Positions 50,639-60,148 of a DNA stretch of 64,000 nucleotides are shown one piece after another; within the stretch, counting starts at the first letter, position 1, and every line of letters begins with the position of its first letter. The notes under the pieces are model-generated. The model ran no database searches. It saw only the letters and a list, made by a program, of their open reading frames with translations, and was not told where the DNA came from. The stretch comes from Cafeteria roenbergensis (lineage: Eukaryota > Sar > Bigyra > Bicosoecida > Cafeteriaceae), in NCBI GenBank assembly GCA_008330645.1, contig VLTN01000014.1:248001-312000 (forward strand), given 5' to 3'. Both the position numbers and the translations under genes were made by a program.

Positions 50639-53600
50639 TCAGCTTTCGCCCAAACGCTTAAACGCTCGAGCCGGGAGGTCCACACCACTGACCTCCTCCT
50701 TGACCGCTTCGGCGAGCACCCAAGGCTCGACAGGCTTGATAAGCACTCGGCACACCCCTAGCTCCTTCATGCGAACTTGGTCGTCTGACATCGCGTGCCC
50801 AGTCACTCCAAACACCTTAATCGACCGAAGCCCGTGTGCGGCAGCAACGAGGCCGCTCCGGTCGAGCTCGCTCGCCATCGTTGACATCTCCGCCAGGGCT
50901 CCGCAGCCGTCCAGTCGCGGCATTTGCACGTCAAGCGTGATGAACTTAGGCCACGCTCGGCTCGCTCCCGGCGAATCAGGCGACGCCAGCGATCGCAGCG
51001 CGTCCATCAGATACCTGCCGTCGCTGAACTCGACAACGGTTAGGCCCCAGCGGCGGAGGATCCTGGCCATCAGAGAGCGATTGACTTTTTCGTCGTCGAC
51101 CACGAACGCGACTGGCTTGGACGAAGCTGCTTCGTCCCGCCCGGAGGCTGCAGCCGCTGCGGCTGATCCCGCCGCTCCCCCGTTGAGCGCCCTCCCATGG
51201 GTGCGGTTGCGAACCCTCTTGACTGCAATGGGCGAGAAGTCTGTGGTTGTGTGCGCAGCGACAGGCAGGGACTCTGCCCCAGCCATGGAAGAGTGCAAAT
51301 CCTGCACTGGCTCTGCTGGATCGACAGGACTCGAAGCGCTTCGGAGGATGCCAGTCCTTGCGCGGCCTCGACTTGCTCGCTCTACCCGCCGGGCCTCTCG
51401 CCGAAGGTGCCTGGTGACCTTGCCTCGCGCAGCCGACGAGGTCGGTGTTGCTTCGAGCGAGCCTCCGCCATGCCCGTCGGTGGATATAGCCGGGCTGGCA
51501 GTGGCCAAGCCGGCATGCTGACTCGACAGCGTGTTGGACGCCGTCACTGCGGTCACAGTCGGGGAGGCAAGCTGAGCCGTCGATTGGAAAGGCGACCTGT
51601 CCGGCATCGTGGTTTCAGTCGTCTGGCGGGCCCAAACTGGGACGTGAGCAAAAAACAGAGTGCCCTCTCCTTCGCGACTTGCCAGGCCGACTTCGCCGCC
51701 CATCTGGTCCACAACGATGCTCTTGACGATGGACAGTCCCAAGCCGCTGGACGTTAGTCGCAGCGCCGAATCACCCATGCGAAGCTGCTGGAAAGCATGG
51801 AATAGCTTGCCTGGCTGGAGCATTGCGGCTGGAATGCCGCGGCCATTGTCAAGCACTTCGATTACAAGAACGCGTCTGCAAATGGAGCTCCCCGCAGAGG
51901 TCCGTCCCGTCGTTAGGGCGTTCAAGATGCTGCCTTCTGCCACACCTGTGCTTGAGGCCGCTGCAGGACCGGGCGTTGCTGGCTCGGCGGCCGAGGCCAC
52001 TTGCTCCCCGCGGCGTCTCGTCATGTGAGAGGACGTCCCTGTCCCCTCGTTGGACGTACGGGCAGTTTGCACCGAGGATGTGCCACTAGCTTCTGGTCGT
52101 TGACCCCGAGGCAAGCCTAGGGAGGGAAAAGCGTCCGCGTCGCCGACGGAGAGCGACACCGAAATGTAGCCTTGGCTTTCGCCTGGCGCGTGCTTCACGC
52201 TGTTGGAAACAGCGTTTTGGACGACTGCGTCGACCCGCTGCCAGTTGGCGAAGACTTCCCACCCAGAAGCCCCGCCACACGCCCCCATGCCTGTTGCGGA
52301 GCGGCGGCGGCGCTCGGACATTGGAAGCGTGGCCGCCGCAGAGGCAGCGGGCACGCCACGTTGCGACTCAGCAGGAGACGGAGCAGGTGCGACATTTGCT
52401 CTGCCCATGGTAGTGGCAGCGATGAACCCGTCGATGCTGGGAACCTTCGTCGGTTTACCATCGCTGAAGTTGCGGCTGTCCGATTGACGCTTGGAGTCCA
52501 GGTCCGAGTGCCCCGAAAGGCAGCCAGGCCTCCACCGCTCCAGCTCGCCGGCAATGTCCAAGCGGCCGGAGGTTGCGGATATCGTCAAGTGGATTCCCTC
52601 AGCGCGGCAGGCCCCTCGAAACGCGTTGGTCTGACGCCGAAGGGATGCTTCGCTGAAGTCCCCCCATCCGCAAACGTCGCCAACGCCCGAAGCCCCGCCC
52701 GCAGCAGCCGAGCTTGTAACCTTTTCAAACAGCAGCAGGTCGTCCAGGTGTCGCTTGGCTGCTTCGAGAGACACGTGCAAGTCGCCTACGAGCGCCTTGC
52801 ATGCCGCACGGTCCGCCTCGTCAATGGCATCATCCATGAGAGTCAGCGAAAGAATGGCACCTCCAAGCGGCGAGCGAGCCTCGTGGGAGATGTACCGTAG
52901 TGCCGAGCGGAGCCTGGCTGCGGCTTGCGACGCCTCCAGTGCGCGCTGCTGCGCAATGTACGCCTGGGCCGAAATGATGTAGACGACGCACGCAGCGATG
53001 AAGTTCACCGCTTGGGTCCACCACACATGGTTGATCAAGGCCAGCGAGGCTTGGACAGCATGACGGCTGGCCTCGGAGTCTCCCATCCCGGCCGGCCACC
53101 TCCCAGGGGGGGGTTCACCGCTCTGGCCAAGCAAATAGGCCGGGCAGCCTTCTCTGGGAGATGCTTCGGCAATCACGCCTGGCCGAATGACTTGCACAAA
53201 CAGTGCGGCCAACACCATGAACTGGCGTGCGACTCGCGCAGCAAGGGAGCTCGTCCACATGGCGTGCTCGCCGGTGCAGCACGTCGAGCACCGCTGGCAG
53301 CAGTTGTGGCTCGAGTCGAGCGGTTTCGCCGACTTGAGCAACGCTGCGACGGCAGCCAAGTCGGGGACACTGGCGTGTGCCACATACGCAAGCAGTGAGG
53401 CAATCGACAGCGCGTTCACCACCACAAAGGCAGGCACGTTGCCGACAGCGGCAGGAGCCAGCAGCAATTGTGCCGACGTTGCAGCGACGATGAGCACAGG
53501 CGACAGCCACCGAGCGTGGCGCAAAATCGACGATCCTGTCCTGCCTAGGATAGCTTTGGTTGCCCGGGCTTCGCTGTCGTTCAGCCTTGCGCTCGTTGCC

Positions 53601-53906
53601 GTGTCGAGGACGAGCATGGAGATGGCCAGAGCAGAAGCCGCAGTTGCCGTCGACAGGTCGCAGCCTTCGGACACGCCGAGCGCCTGCAGGAGCAAAGACA
53701 GCGCAGAGGGCCAACAAACGGACGCGTCATCAAATGCCAACTGGCAACGGTCTGGGGCGCGCTCAGGTTGCTCGTGGTGCACGCCGCGACTTGCTCACCC
53801 GGATAAGCAATGTGTCCCAGCCGTACGCAGACCGCAAGACCGCAGTCAGAATTGAGGCGATGGGTCCGATGACGATGACGGCCGCACTGCGGAGCACGAC
53901 AGCCAT
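50639..53906 (-). CDS. membrane hybrid histidine kinase with receiver domain, 2 exons
   Basis: Exons 53906-53799 and 53740-50639 (58-nt intron, GTGAGC...TGCCAG) join in phase 0 and give 1069 residues. Exon 1 supplies the only upstream ATG and a hydrophobic segment (MAVVLRSAAVIVIGPIASIL). Several more membrane helices run to about residue 300. The kinase core has H-box RYISHEARSPLGG (His322), N-box VVQNAVSNSVKHA, G1 LDNGRGIP and G2 SSGLGLSIVKSIV, with disordered inserts between the N and G1 boxes. A Ser/Arg-rich linker leads to a receiver domain: AFVVDDEKVNRS, phosphoacceptor Asp973 in ITLDVQMPRLDG, and Lys in RVLIKPVEP. It should sense a signal at a membrane, phosphorylate its own His and pass the phosphate to the Asp. 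No separate input domain was recognised. Confidence 0.92.
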
Positions 53907-53977
53907 GCCAGAGGGGGACTATGGGAGGCGTCGGCCGCAAGCTGCGCGGGCAGAATGCGCGTTGATGTTCGGCTGAC

Positions 53978-54445
53978 TCACATGCCTCGAAGCTGCTTCC
54001 CCAGAGTCGTCCAGGACGCAGCGAGGTGACCGAGGATGATCAGCAGGATGGCTAGCGAGATGGGAGTGACAGCCTCGACCGAGATGAATCCATCATCGAT
54101 GTCCACGGCATCCGACAGGCCGGCGGCGCTCACGGACCCCTCCATGGTCTCAAGCCGCAAGTACTGCTCGGTCGGGACCCACGCAGTGGCGATTGCTGGA
54201 GCGGCGAGCCCCAAGGCGACGAGCACCGCGATGGAGGAGAGTGTGCGGCCCACGACGCGCGAGGCCACGGCCGGGGCGCTGGGGGTCGCCGTCGCAGGGG
54301 TGCTCGTCGCGCGGTGCACGGTGGCGCGCCAGTTCGGCGGCAGCAAGACGCCTTCAACGCGCAGTCTCATTCCGGCCGAAGCTCCACTCGAGCCGCGGTC
54401 AGACGCTGCGCCCGGCCTCGCCACGGCGACCCGGGGGGTCCCCAT
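53978..54445 (-). CDS. small two-transmembrane protein
   Basis: The protein has 155 residues from ATG 54445 (MGTPRVAVARPG, G at -3). The first 75 residues are basic and Ser/Ala/Pro-rich. The first helix is TLSSIAVLVALGLAAPAIATAW and the second is VTPISLAILLIILGHLAASW. An acidic loop between them reads LSDAVDIDDGFISVEA, and the short tail is basic (TLGKQLRGM). No family was recognised; a small ER, plastid or mitochondrial membrane subunit would fit. The frame continues open upstream to 55249, but that part is Arg/Cys-rich and looks non-coding. It lies 71 bp downstream of the histidine kinase start on the same strand. Confidence 0.6.
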   Translation of the reverse strand: MGTPRVAVARPGAASDRGSSGASAGMRLRVEGVLLPPNWRATVHRATSTPATATPSAPAVASRVVGRTLSSIAVLVALGLAAPAIATAWVPTEQYLRLETMEGSVSAAGLSDAVDIDDGFISVEAVTPISLAILLIILGHLAASWTTLGKQLRGM

Positions 54446-55089
54446 CGCACGGTGGAGGCTTGGCCTCTTCGGGGGGCCCTCAGCTGTGCGCTCCGCAGAC
54501 GCGGCAGGCTCCGCTTGCGCACGAGTTCGATCGAGGCTCTGCTGGCTCGTGACACATGCGGAAACCCCCCGTTCTCTCAGTGACGCCGGCCAGCCGGCGC
54601 AACTGCATTTCCGAGCCGCAAGGCCCGCCCATGCCCGGTTGCCCCGCCAGCTGCGAGCATGGGTGCCAGCTTGCTCCAGCTCAGTGCGCTGCGCCGCCAG
54701 AGCAAGGCCCTTTCGGCATGCGGCGTGCATGCGCAGCTCCGGTGCGGCGAAGACAAGGCACGCGCCCGCTGGTGCCAAAACCTGCTGGGTCAGCACGCGA
54801 TTCGGCGCGCTTGCCGGGGCAGGTCGGCGGGAGCAGCAGCGTGGCGCAGGCACGCACAGTTCCCTCAGGGTGAGTCGCGCACACCCCGGAGGAATCGCAC
54901 TGGCGCCGCCGGCAATAAATGCAACCGTCGAAATTGTCGGCCTCCGGGCTCTGCCCACCGGGCCTGCTGCAGAGGGCTGCGAGCTTGATTGGGGACGGGC
55001 CCACTTGTGCGGGGCGGGAGTCAGCGGAGGGTGGTAGCAGCTGGCACCCAGCGGGGCGGGGCCTGCGAGGGTTGGGCGTGGCCGCTGGA
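54446..55089. promoter_or_regulatory. 644-bp divergent intergenic region
   Basis: It lies between the two-TM gene and the large scaffold-like gene. The frame of the rightward gene is open from ATG 54919, which could add 57 residues, but that ATG has a poor context (T at -3). No other feature was seen. Confidence 0.4.
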
Positions 55090-58000
55090 ATGGCTGGCCG
55101 AGCCAGCGCGCAAAACTCGCGGCAATCGCGCCGCAGCGCAAACGCACGCCCGGCCGAGCGGGACTGGGACCGGCTGCGGACAGAACCCGGGGCCTTTTCA
55201 GATGCGTTCGCAGAGTCTCTTGTGGGGTCGCTTCCATCTCGGATGGCACGAGTGGAGGGGCGGCCGTCCATCAGCGACCTCGACCGGTGGCTGGGCGCGG
55301 TCGGCGGGCGCGCCTCGCGGCGATGGCAGCGAGAGCGCGAGAGAAAAGAGCGAATGGCATCGATGGAGGCTATCTCGTCGGATGCGTCGCTGAATCTGGC
55401 GCCGCGCCACGTCCGCCTGCTGGTGGCAATGCAGCAGCCGGACGGCTCGTTCCCGGCAAGCGCTGCGCTGCGCACAGCCTTGCTGGGCAACGCCGACGAG
55501 GCGCTCATGCCCGATCCTCCCCACAATGTCCCCCCGGCCCGCTGGGTGACGGCGCTGGGCCTCGTGTTCCTGCTTCAGCAGCCAATTGAGCTGCACGCCG
55601 GGCTTGCGCGCGCCATCGACCGGGCAACGGCGGCGCTGCAGGGCGCCAACCGGCTCATTGCGGCGGCACGGGCGGCTCTGCCGCCTCGCGATCTCGTGGC
55701 ACAGCTGGATCCCTCCATGGTGCGCTCTGGTGAGTGGAGGGCCGGGGCGCTGTCGGCCGTGGCCTCGGCGGGCTATCGATCGCTTCTCCCTCCGCGCGCG
55801 GCCGAGGAGCTCTCTGGCCCGGCAGACAGCGCTGCAAGGCCGGAGACGCGCCCCCCCGCGTCGTCAGAGTCGCTGGCCGGCCGGGCAGAGACAGCCTCGC
55901 GCGCCAAGCGGGCCGGCAACGCAGTCGGCTCTGCCGCGGGCGCCGGCGCCGGACGTTCGCCGGATATGCTCGGCAAGCAGGCCCGCGCAGCGATGGTTCC
56001 CTTTGTCGTGGCCTCAGCGGACGCGCACCAGATGCGAGGGCGACAGGCGGCGCTGGGCCTCCGCCTGCCGTCGCCGAGCGACACGCCAGTTGTCGCGCCC
56101 GGGGCAACCGCAGCGCTCAGGGGGACCATGTCGCCGGGAGGTGGCGAGTCGCCGATGATGGGAGGCTTGCTTGGCACGCTTAGCTCCGCCTATGGGGCCG
56201 ACATGCGGGCCCAAGCCGAGGCAGAGATTTTAAAGCAGATTCGCCGCGAGCTCGCCGAGGCGAGCCTTGTGGACAGGCGGCGGCGCCCAGGCTCCGCTCC
56301 CTCTGCCGCAGCAGACGTGCGATCCCGCGGCGGAGGCGCCAGGGCGACTGCGTCCTCCAGGGGGCGGGGAGGGCCTCTGAAGAAATCTGCTCGCGCGCGG
56401 CTGGCCAGGGAGAAGAGCTTGCGCGAGACGGAGTGGAAATTCGCCCCGCAGGCGGTGGGCGAGCTGCCCTTCAGGGTGGGGGACCGGGTGGAGTGTTTCT
56501 GGCGCCGCCCTCAGAGGAGCCGGGACACCCCGCCGTCGCTTCGCGTGCTTCGCGCTCACGCCGTGTCTGACGCTAAGAAGGCGGGGTGGTTCCCGGCACG
56601 CCCCGGCGAGCCCACGGCGAAGCACCCCATTCTAGAAGGACTGGGCCCTGGTCTCCTGCTCGCCCCGACCCTCGGACGGGGCACGCGCGAGGAGCAGCGC
56701 GTCGCGGAGGCAGCGCTCAAGGCGGCGGCCCGCGGGGTGGATGGCGCCGTGCGCCCGCTCAGCTCCCTCGCGCTTGTCAAGGCGTGCGCGGCTGGCAAGG
56801 TCCTGGCGGTCGGGTTCGACGCCGAAATCACCCAGGTCGGCCACCCTGCAGGAACCGTTGAGGTTCGGTTCTTGGACGGCCACCGCGAGACGGAGCCGCG
56901 GGTCTCAACGTCGTATGTTTTCCGGGACTTCCAGCCGCGGTACAAGTTCGTTCCCGGCCGTGGGGAGTGGCACGACAGGCTTGTGCTGCCTCGGTGGGAA
57001 GCTGTCCGGGAGCTGTGGGGCTGGCGAGGCCTCGACGGCTCTGCCGGAGTGGAGGGGGCGCGCGGAGGTCAGGCTGGGTTGGTGAAGGGGGCGGGAAGCC
57101 CTGCCAGCCCTGGGGCTGAGCGGACCCTCGCTGCTCCGCCGCCGAGCGCTCGGTCCAGCACGGAGTCCCTGGGAGCTGGGGATCGGGCCTGGGCGCCGCC
57201 CCAGGACGAGGCGTCGCGCTCCGAGCTGGTACTCCCGCACGTCACGCCGCGCCGCGACAGGAGTCGTCACGACTCTGCGAGCGGAACGCAAGCTTCGTCT
57301 GCCGGGAGTCCCGAGCCCGTGCTGAGCGTGAGCCAGGAGGTGGAGCGCCTGGCCAGCATCGCAGAGCAGTGGAAGCACAGCGACAAGAGGGGCTGGGACG
57401 CCTCCTCCACGTCGCTGAGCTTCGCGGCGCGGAAGCAGGCGGTCGAGCGCATGCGGGACGCCCGTCAGCGCCACGACCTTGCGCTGGCGGACCAGCCGCT
57501 CCCTGCAGCGGCAAACGACGAGAGCAAACAGGCGGGGAGGTCAGGAGCGTCGGCAGGAGCGGTCGGCCGCTCGGCTGCAGGGGCTGCGATGCAATCGTCC
57601 ACCATGGCAGTGATGGGGCCCGAGTCATCTTCTCTGGTGATGGGACCTGGCGCTTCACGGACCAGACCGCTTGCGGTCGCGGGCGCTCGGACACAGGCTG
57701 GCAGCCAGTCTGCAGCGCCCTTTGGGCAAGAGGAGCCAGCCCGTCAGCGACACGAGCGGCTGAAAGCTCAGGCAGAGCAGCGCCTGGTCCAGACATACGG
57801 CCGGCGCAGCACAGGTGGCGGCAGGGGCCAGCTTGAGGGGCAGAGCCGCGTGGTTGCTGTGGGGGCCGAGCCATCTGGCAGTGCCTTTGGCAGCGAGTCT
57901 CAGACCGATGCGCGGCCAAGGAGCGCTCTTTCGCCAGTCGCTCCCACAGCGGGCTTGAGCACTCGGGGGGCAACACCCAGCAGAGCCAACGCCTCAAGGC

Positions 58001-59976
58001 CGCGGTCAAGCGACCCTCTTCGCCGACCGGCGCCTGCTGTTCGGCGCGCGCTGGCCGACACGGCCTCTGGAACGAAGCAGCACGGCGTGTTCTCATCGTC
58101 CATGGCGGACGCTGTCGGAGACGAGCCCAGCCGCGCAATGAATGGCTCTTCCCACGCTGCCGCCGTGAGCCGGGCCATGGCGGACATCGACCGTGCGGCT
58201 CTGCGGGCCACCGTGACTCTCAAGCACGGGGCCACGCAAGAGGCCGAAGCTCTCGCGGCAAGCGCATCTCTGGCTCGCCCAGGAAGCGCCGCTGCTGCCG
58301 GGGCAGGCAGTCCGATTGACGAGCCACTGCTTTCGCCCGCCACGGTTCCCGAGGGACTGGTGGAATCCATTGTGTCGCTCGAGCAATCCCACGCGGAGGT
58401 GGCGCTGGCCGCAGATCGGGGCAGGCGGCTGTGGCTGACAGCGGAGCGGCTGTCGCAGCGCCACGCTGCCTTTGGCCTGTTCTCGGCCTCGATGCGGCGG
58501 TATCGCCGTGCAGTCCTTGACGTTGTTGCTCGAATCCGTGAGTGGCAAGGCCTGGCCCTTCGACCGGCCTGGGATGTTGACCAGCCGGCTGCGGACATTG
58601 CTGAGGAAGCGCGGCAAGCCGTGCAAAACGCCACTCTGGCCGCGGCAACAGCGCCCCCGTTCTACTGGAGAGGCCGCAAGCTCCTTCCCTGGGTAGTCTC
58701 GAGCCTTGACTTCCTCGCTGAGCTGCCTGAGCTCCGCGAGTGGCTTGGGGCGGCCTTTCCTCTGGTCCGCAACCCGCTAGGCTTGCCTGCGTCGCTCGAC
58801 TCCCGGCCGCCGCCGCTTCGGGCAACGGTTCGCCGCGTGCGCGTCGCTGGCTGCGACGAGTTGCGAATGGATGCCGCGCTTGCACGCGAGCGCGCTGCTG
58901 CGACCAAGCTCCGACAAGCGTGGTGGGACCGCTTCCGGCCGTCCCCGGCGGCCGCCACGGCCGTCGACGTTCTTGACCAGGTTGAGGAGGATGCGATGCG
59001 GACACTCGCGCAGGGAGGAGCTGCCGGAAGGGCACCAGCCGCTGTGGTGGCAGGACGCCACGGTGCTCTTGGCCCAGCAGCGCGCAAAGAGCAGGAGCGC
59101 CTCTCCGTGGAGCTTGTTCGAGCGCAGAGCGTCGCGCAGGGGTTTTCGAAGTCGAGAACGGACGCGGACACCGCGGCCCTGGCTATTGAGGAGGCGTCGG
59201 GCGATGCAAGGCGGCCTTGGAAGACAGCGCAAGCAACGTCGGTGATGCGCGCTGCCCGCTCGCCTGTCAAAGCCGCGCTGGTTGCTGCAGGGCGAGTCGC
59301 AGCAGGACCCCACGACATCCCCGTGAACCCAGGCAAGCTCTCCTCTGCACGTGCGAGCAGCTTGTCGCACCCTGCGCCCGCGTCGCAGAGCCCGGCTCTC
59401 AGCCCTCTGTTCGGGGGCAAACCGGGGACTCCGGACATGCGGCTGACCACCTCGGTTGGGGGGGGGTGCCTGGAGCCGCCCCTGGGCGATGGTCGGCTCA
59501 GCTCGCCGCCTCCCAAGGTTGCCCCGCTGCTCCCGCTGCCCGGCTCCGGACATCAAGCCGGCGCTGCTTCGCCGGTTCTTTCAGACCGAACTACGACCTC
59601 CGACTCTCCGCCCGTCCAGCGGGACCGACCAGCGAGCGGGCGCCTTCGCGCTTTCGTGCGCACTGGGTTCTTCCGCGCCGCAGTCGCCATGATGGCCAAC
59701 CCCAACAGCCAATCTGAAGCGTCCGCTGCCGCAGAAAGGGCATGGGCAGCCCGCGCCGATGCTGCCAGGACAGACGGAACCGTGGGTGACGTCGGCTCCG
59801 GTGCCGCCCGAGCTGAAGACTTGGATCAGCCGCTGCCCCCGGTGGCTAACCAGCCCGGAGAGCACACCGCCGGGATGCCCAGGTGGTGGCCTTGCTCCCT
59901 GCTGACGAGGCGGGAGATTGCCGCCTGTCGGGCTTGCGAAGCGTGCTTGCTCGACGCCGAGATGCTTGGGCTGTAG
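55090..59976 (+). CDS. large scaffold-like protein with VWA5-tail-like and Tudor-like segments
   Basis: The protein has 1628 residues from ATG 55090 (GGAATGG context); ATG 54919 is an alternative. Near residues 115-165, HVRLLVAMQQPDGSFPAS followed by PARWVTALGLVFLLQQ resembles the helical C-terminal part of VWA5-type proteins, which reads 'LQ..DGSW ... W.TALAL'. At about 455-640, an SH3/Tudor-like barrel is suggested by PFRVGDRVECFWRR and VEVRFLDGHRET. Disordered Ser/Ala/Gln-rich sequence follows. A helical C-terminal region (about 1090-1320) contains an unusual ordered block, APPFYWRGRKLLPWVVSSLD, then FPLVRNPLGLPASLDSRPPP. I recognise no named family for it. A cytoskeletal or flagellar scaffold is possible but unproven. 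It ends 172 bp from the convergent ABTB1-like gene. Confidence 0.7.
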   Translation: MAGRASAQNSRQSRRSANARPAERDWDRLRTEPGAFSDAFAESLVGSLPSRMARVEGRPSISDLDRWLGAVGGRASRRWQRERERKERMASMEAISSDASLNLAPRHVRLLVAMQQPDGSFPASAALRTALLGNADEALMPDPPHNVPPARWVTALGLVFLLQQPIELHAGLARAIDRATAALQGANRLIAAARAALPPRDLVAQLDPSMVRSGEWRAGALSAVASAGYRSLLPPRAAEELSGPADSAARPETRPPASSESLAGRAETASRAKRAGNAVGSAAGAGAGRSPDMLGKQARAAMVPFVVASADAHQMRGRQAALGLRLPSPSDTPVVAPGATAALRGTMSPGGGESPMMGGLLGTLSSAYGADMRAQAEAEILKQIRRELAEASLVDRRRRPGSAPSAAADVRSRGGGARATASSRGRGGPLKKSARARLAREKSLRETEWKFAPQAVGELPFRVGDRVECFWRRPQRSRDTPPSLRVLRAHAVSDAKKAGWFPARPGEPTAKHPILEGLGPGLLLAPTLGRGTREEQRVAEAALKAAARGVDGAVRPLSSLALVKACAAGKVLAVGFDAEITQVGHPAGTVEVRFLDGHRETEPRVSTSYVFRDFQPRYKFVPGRGEWHDRLVLPRWEAVRELWGWRGLDGSAGVEGARGGQAGLVKGAGSPASPGAERTLAAPPPSARSSTESLGAGDRAWAPPQDEASRSELVLPHVTPRRDRSRHDSASGTQASSAGSPEPVLSVSQEVERLASIAEQWKHSDKRGWDASSTSLSFAARKQAVERMRDARQRHDLALADQPLPAAANDESKQAGRSGASAGAVGRSAAGAAMQSSTMAVMGPESSSLVMGPGASRTRPLAVAGARTQAGSQSAAPFGQEEPARQRHERLKAQAEQRLVQTYGRRSTGGGRGQLEGQSRVVAVGAEPSGSAFGSESQTDARPRSALSPVAPTAGLSTRGATPSRANASRPRSSDPLRRPAPAVRRALADTASGTKQHGVFSSSMADAVGDEPSRAMNGSSHAAAVSRAMADIDRAALRATVTLKHGATQEAEALAASASLARPGSAAAAGAGSPIDEPLLSPATVPEGLVESIVSLEQSHAEVALAADRGRRLWLTAERLSQRHAAFGLFSASMRRYRRAVLDVVARIREWQGLALRPAWDVDQPAADIAEEARQAVQNATLAAATAPPFYWRGRKLLPWVVSSLDFLAELPELREWLGAAFPLVRNPLGLPASLDSRPPPLRATVRRVRVAGCDELRMDAALARERAAATKLRQAWWDRFRPSPAAATAVDVLDQVEEDAMRTLAQGGAAGRAPAAVVAGRHGALGPAARKEQERLSVELVRAQSVAQGFSKSRTDADTAALAIEEASGDARRPWKTAQATSVMRAARSPVKAALVAAGRVAAGPHDIPVNPGKLSSARASSLSHPAPASQSPALSPLFGGKPGTPDMRLTTSVGGGCLEPPLGDGRLSSPPPKVAPLLPLPGSGHQAGAASPVLSDRTTTSDSPPVQRDRPASGRLRAFVRTGFFRAAVAMMANPNSQSEASAAAERAWAARADAARTDGTVGDVGSGAARAEDLDQPLPPVANQPGEHTAGMPRWWPCSLLTRREIAACRACEACLLDAEMLGL

Positions 59977-60148
59977 CACAGAGTGAGGTAGGTCCACGCT
60001 TGGGATTTGGGGCGACTGCGTGAGCGTTGGGCTGGAGACGGAGCAAATTCATGCTCTGTGCTCGTCACAGTTTGCGGCCCCGGAGCGAACGCTGCCAGCG
60101 CGGCCGCAATTTGGCAAAAGAACGGGCCCACCGCAGCGCGCGCACAGC

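Noticed and set aside
53978-55249. 423-codon version of the two-TM protein starting near 55249
   Set aside because: The upstream 268 codons are Arg/Cys-rich, overlap the opposite-strand gene and have no domain. The ATG at 54445 gives a sensible small membrane protein.
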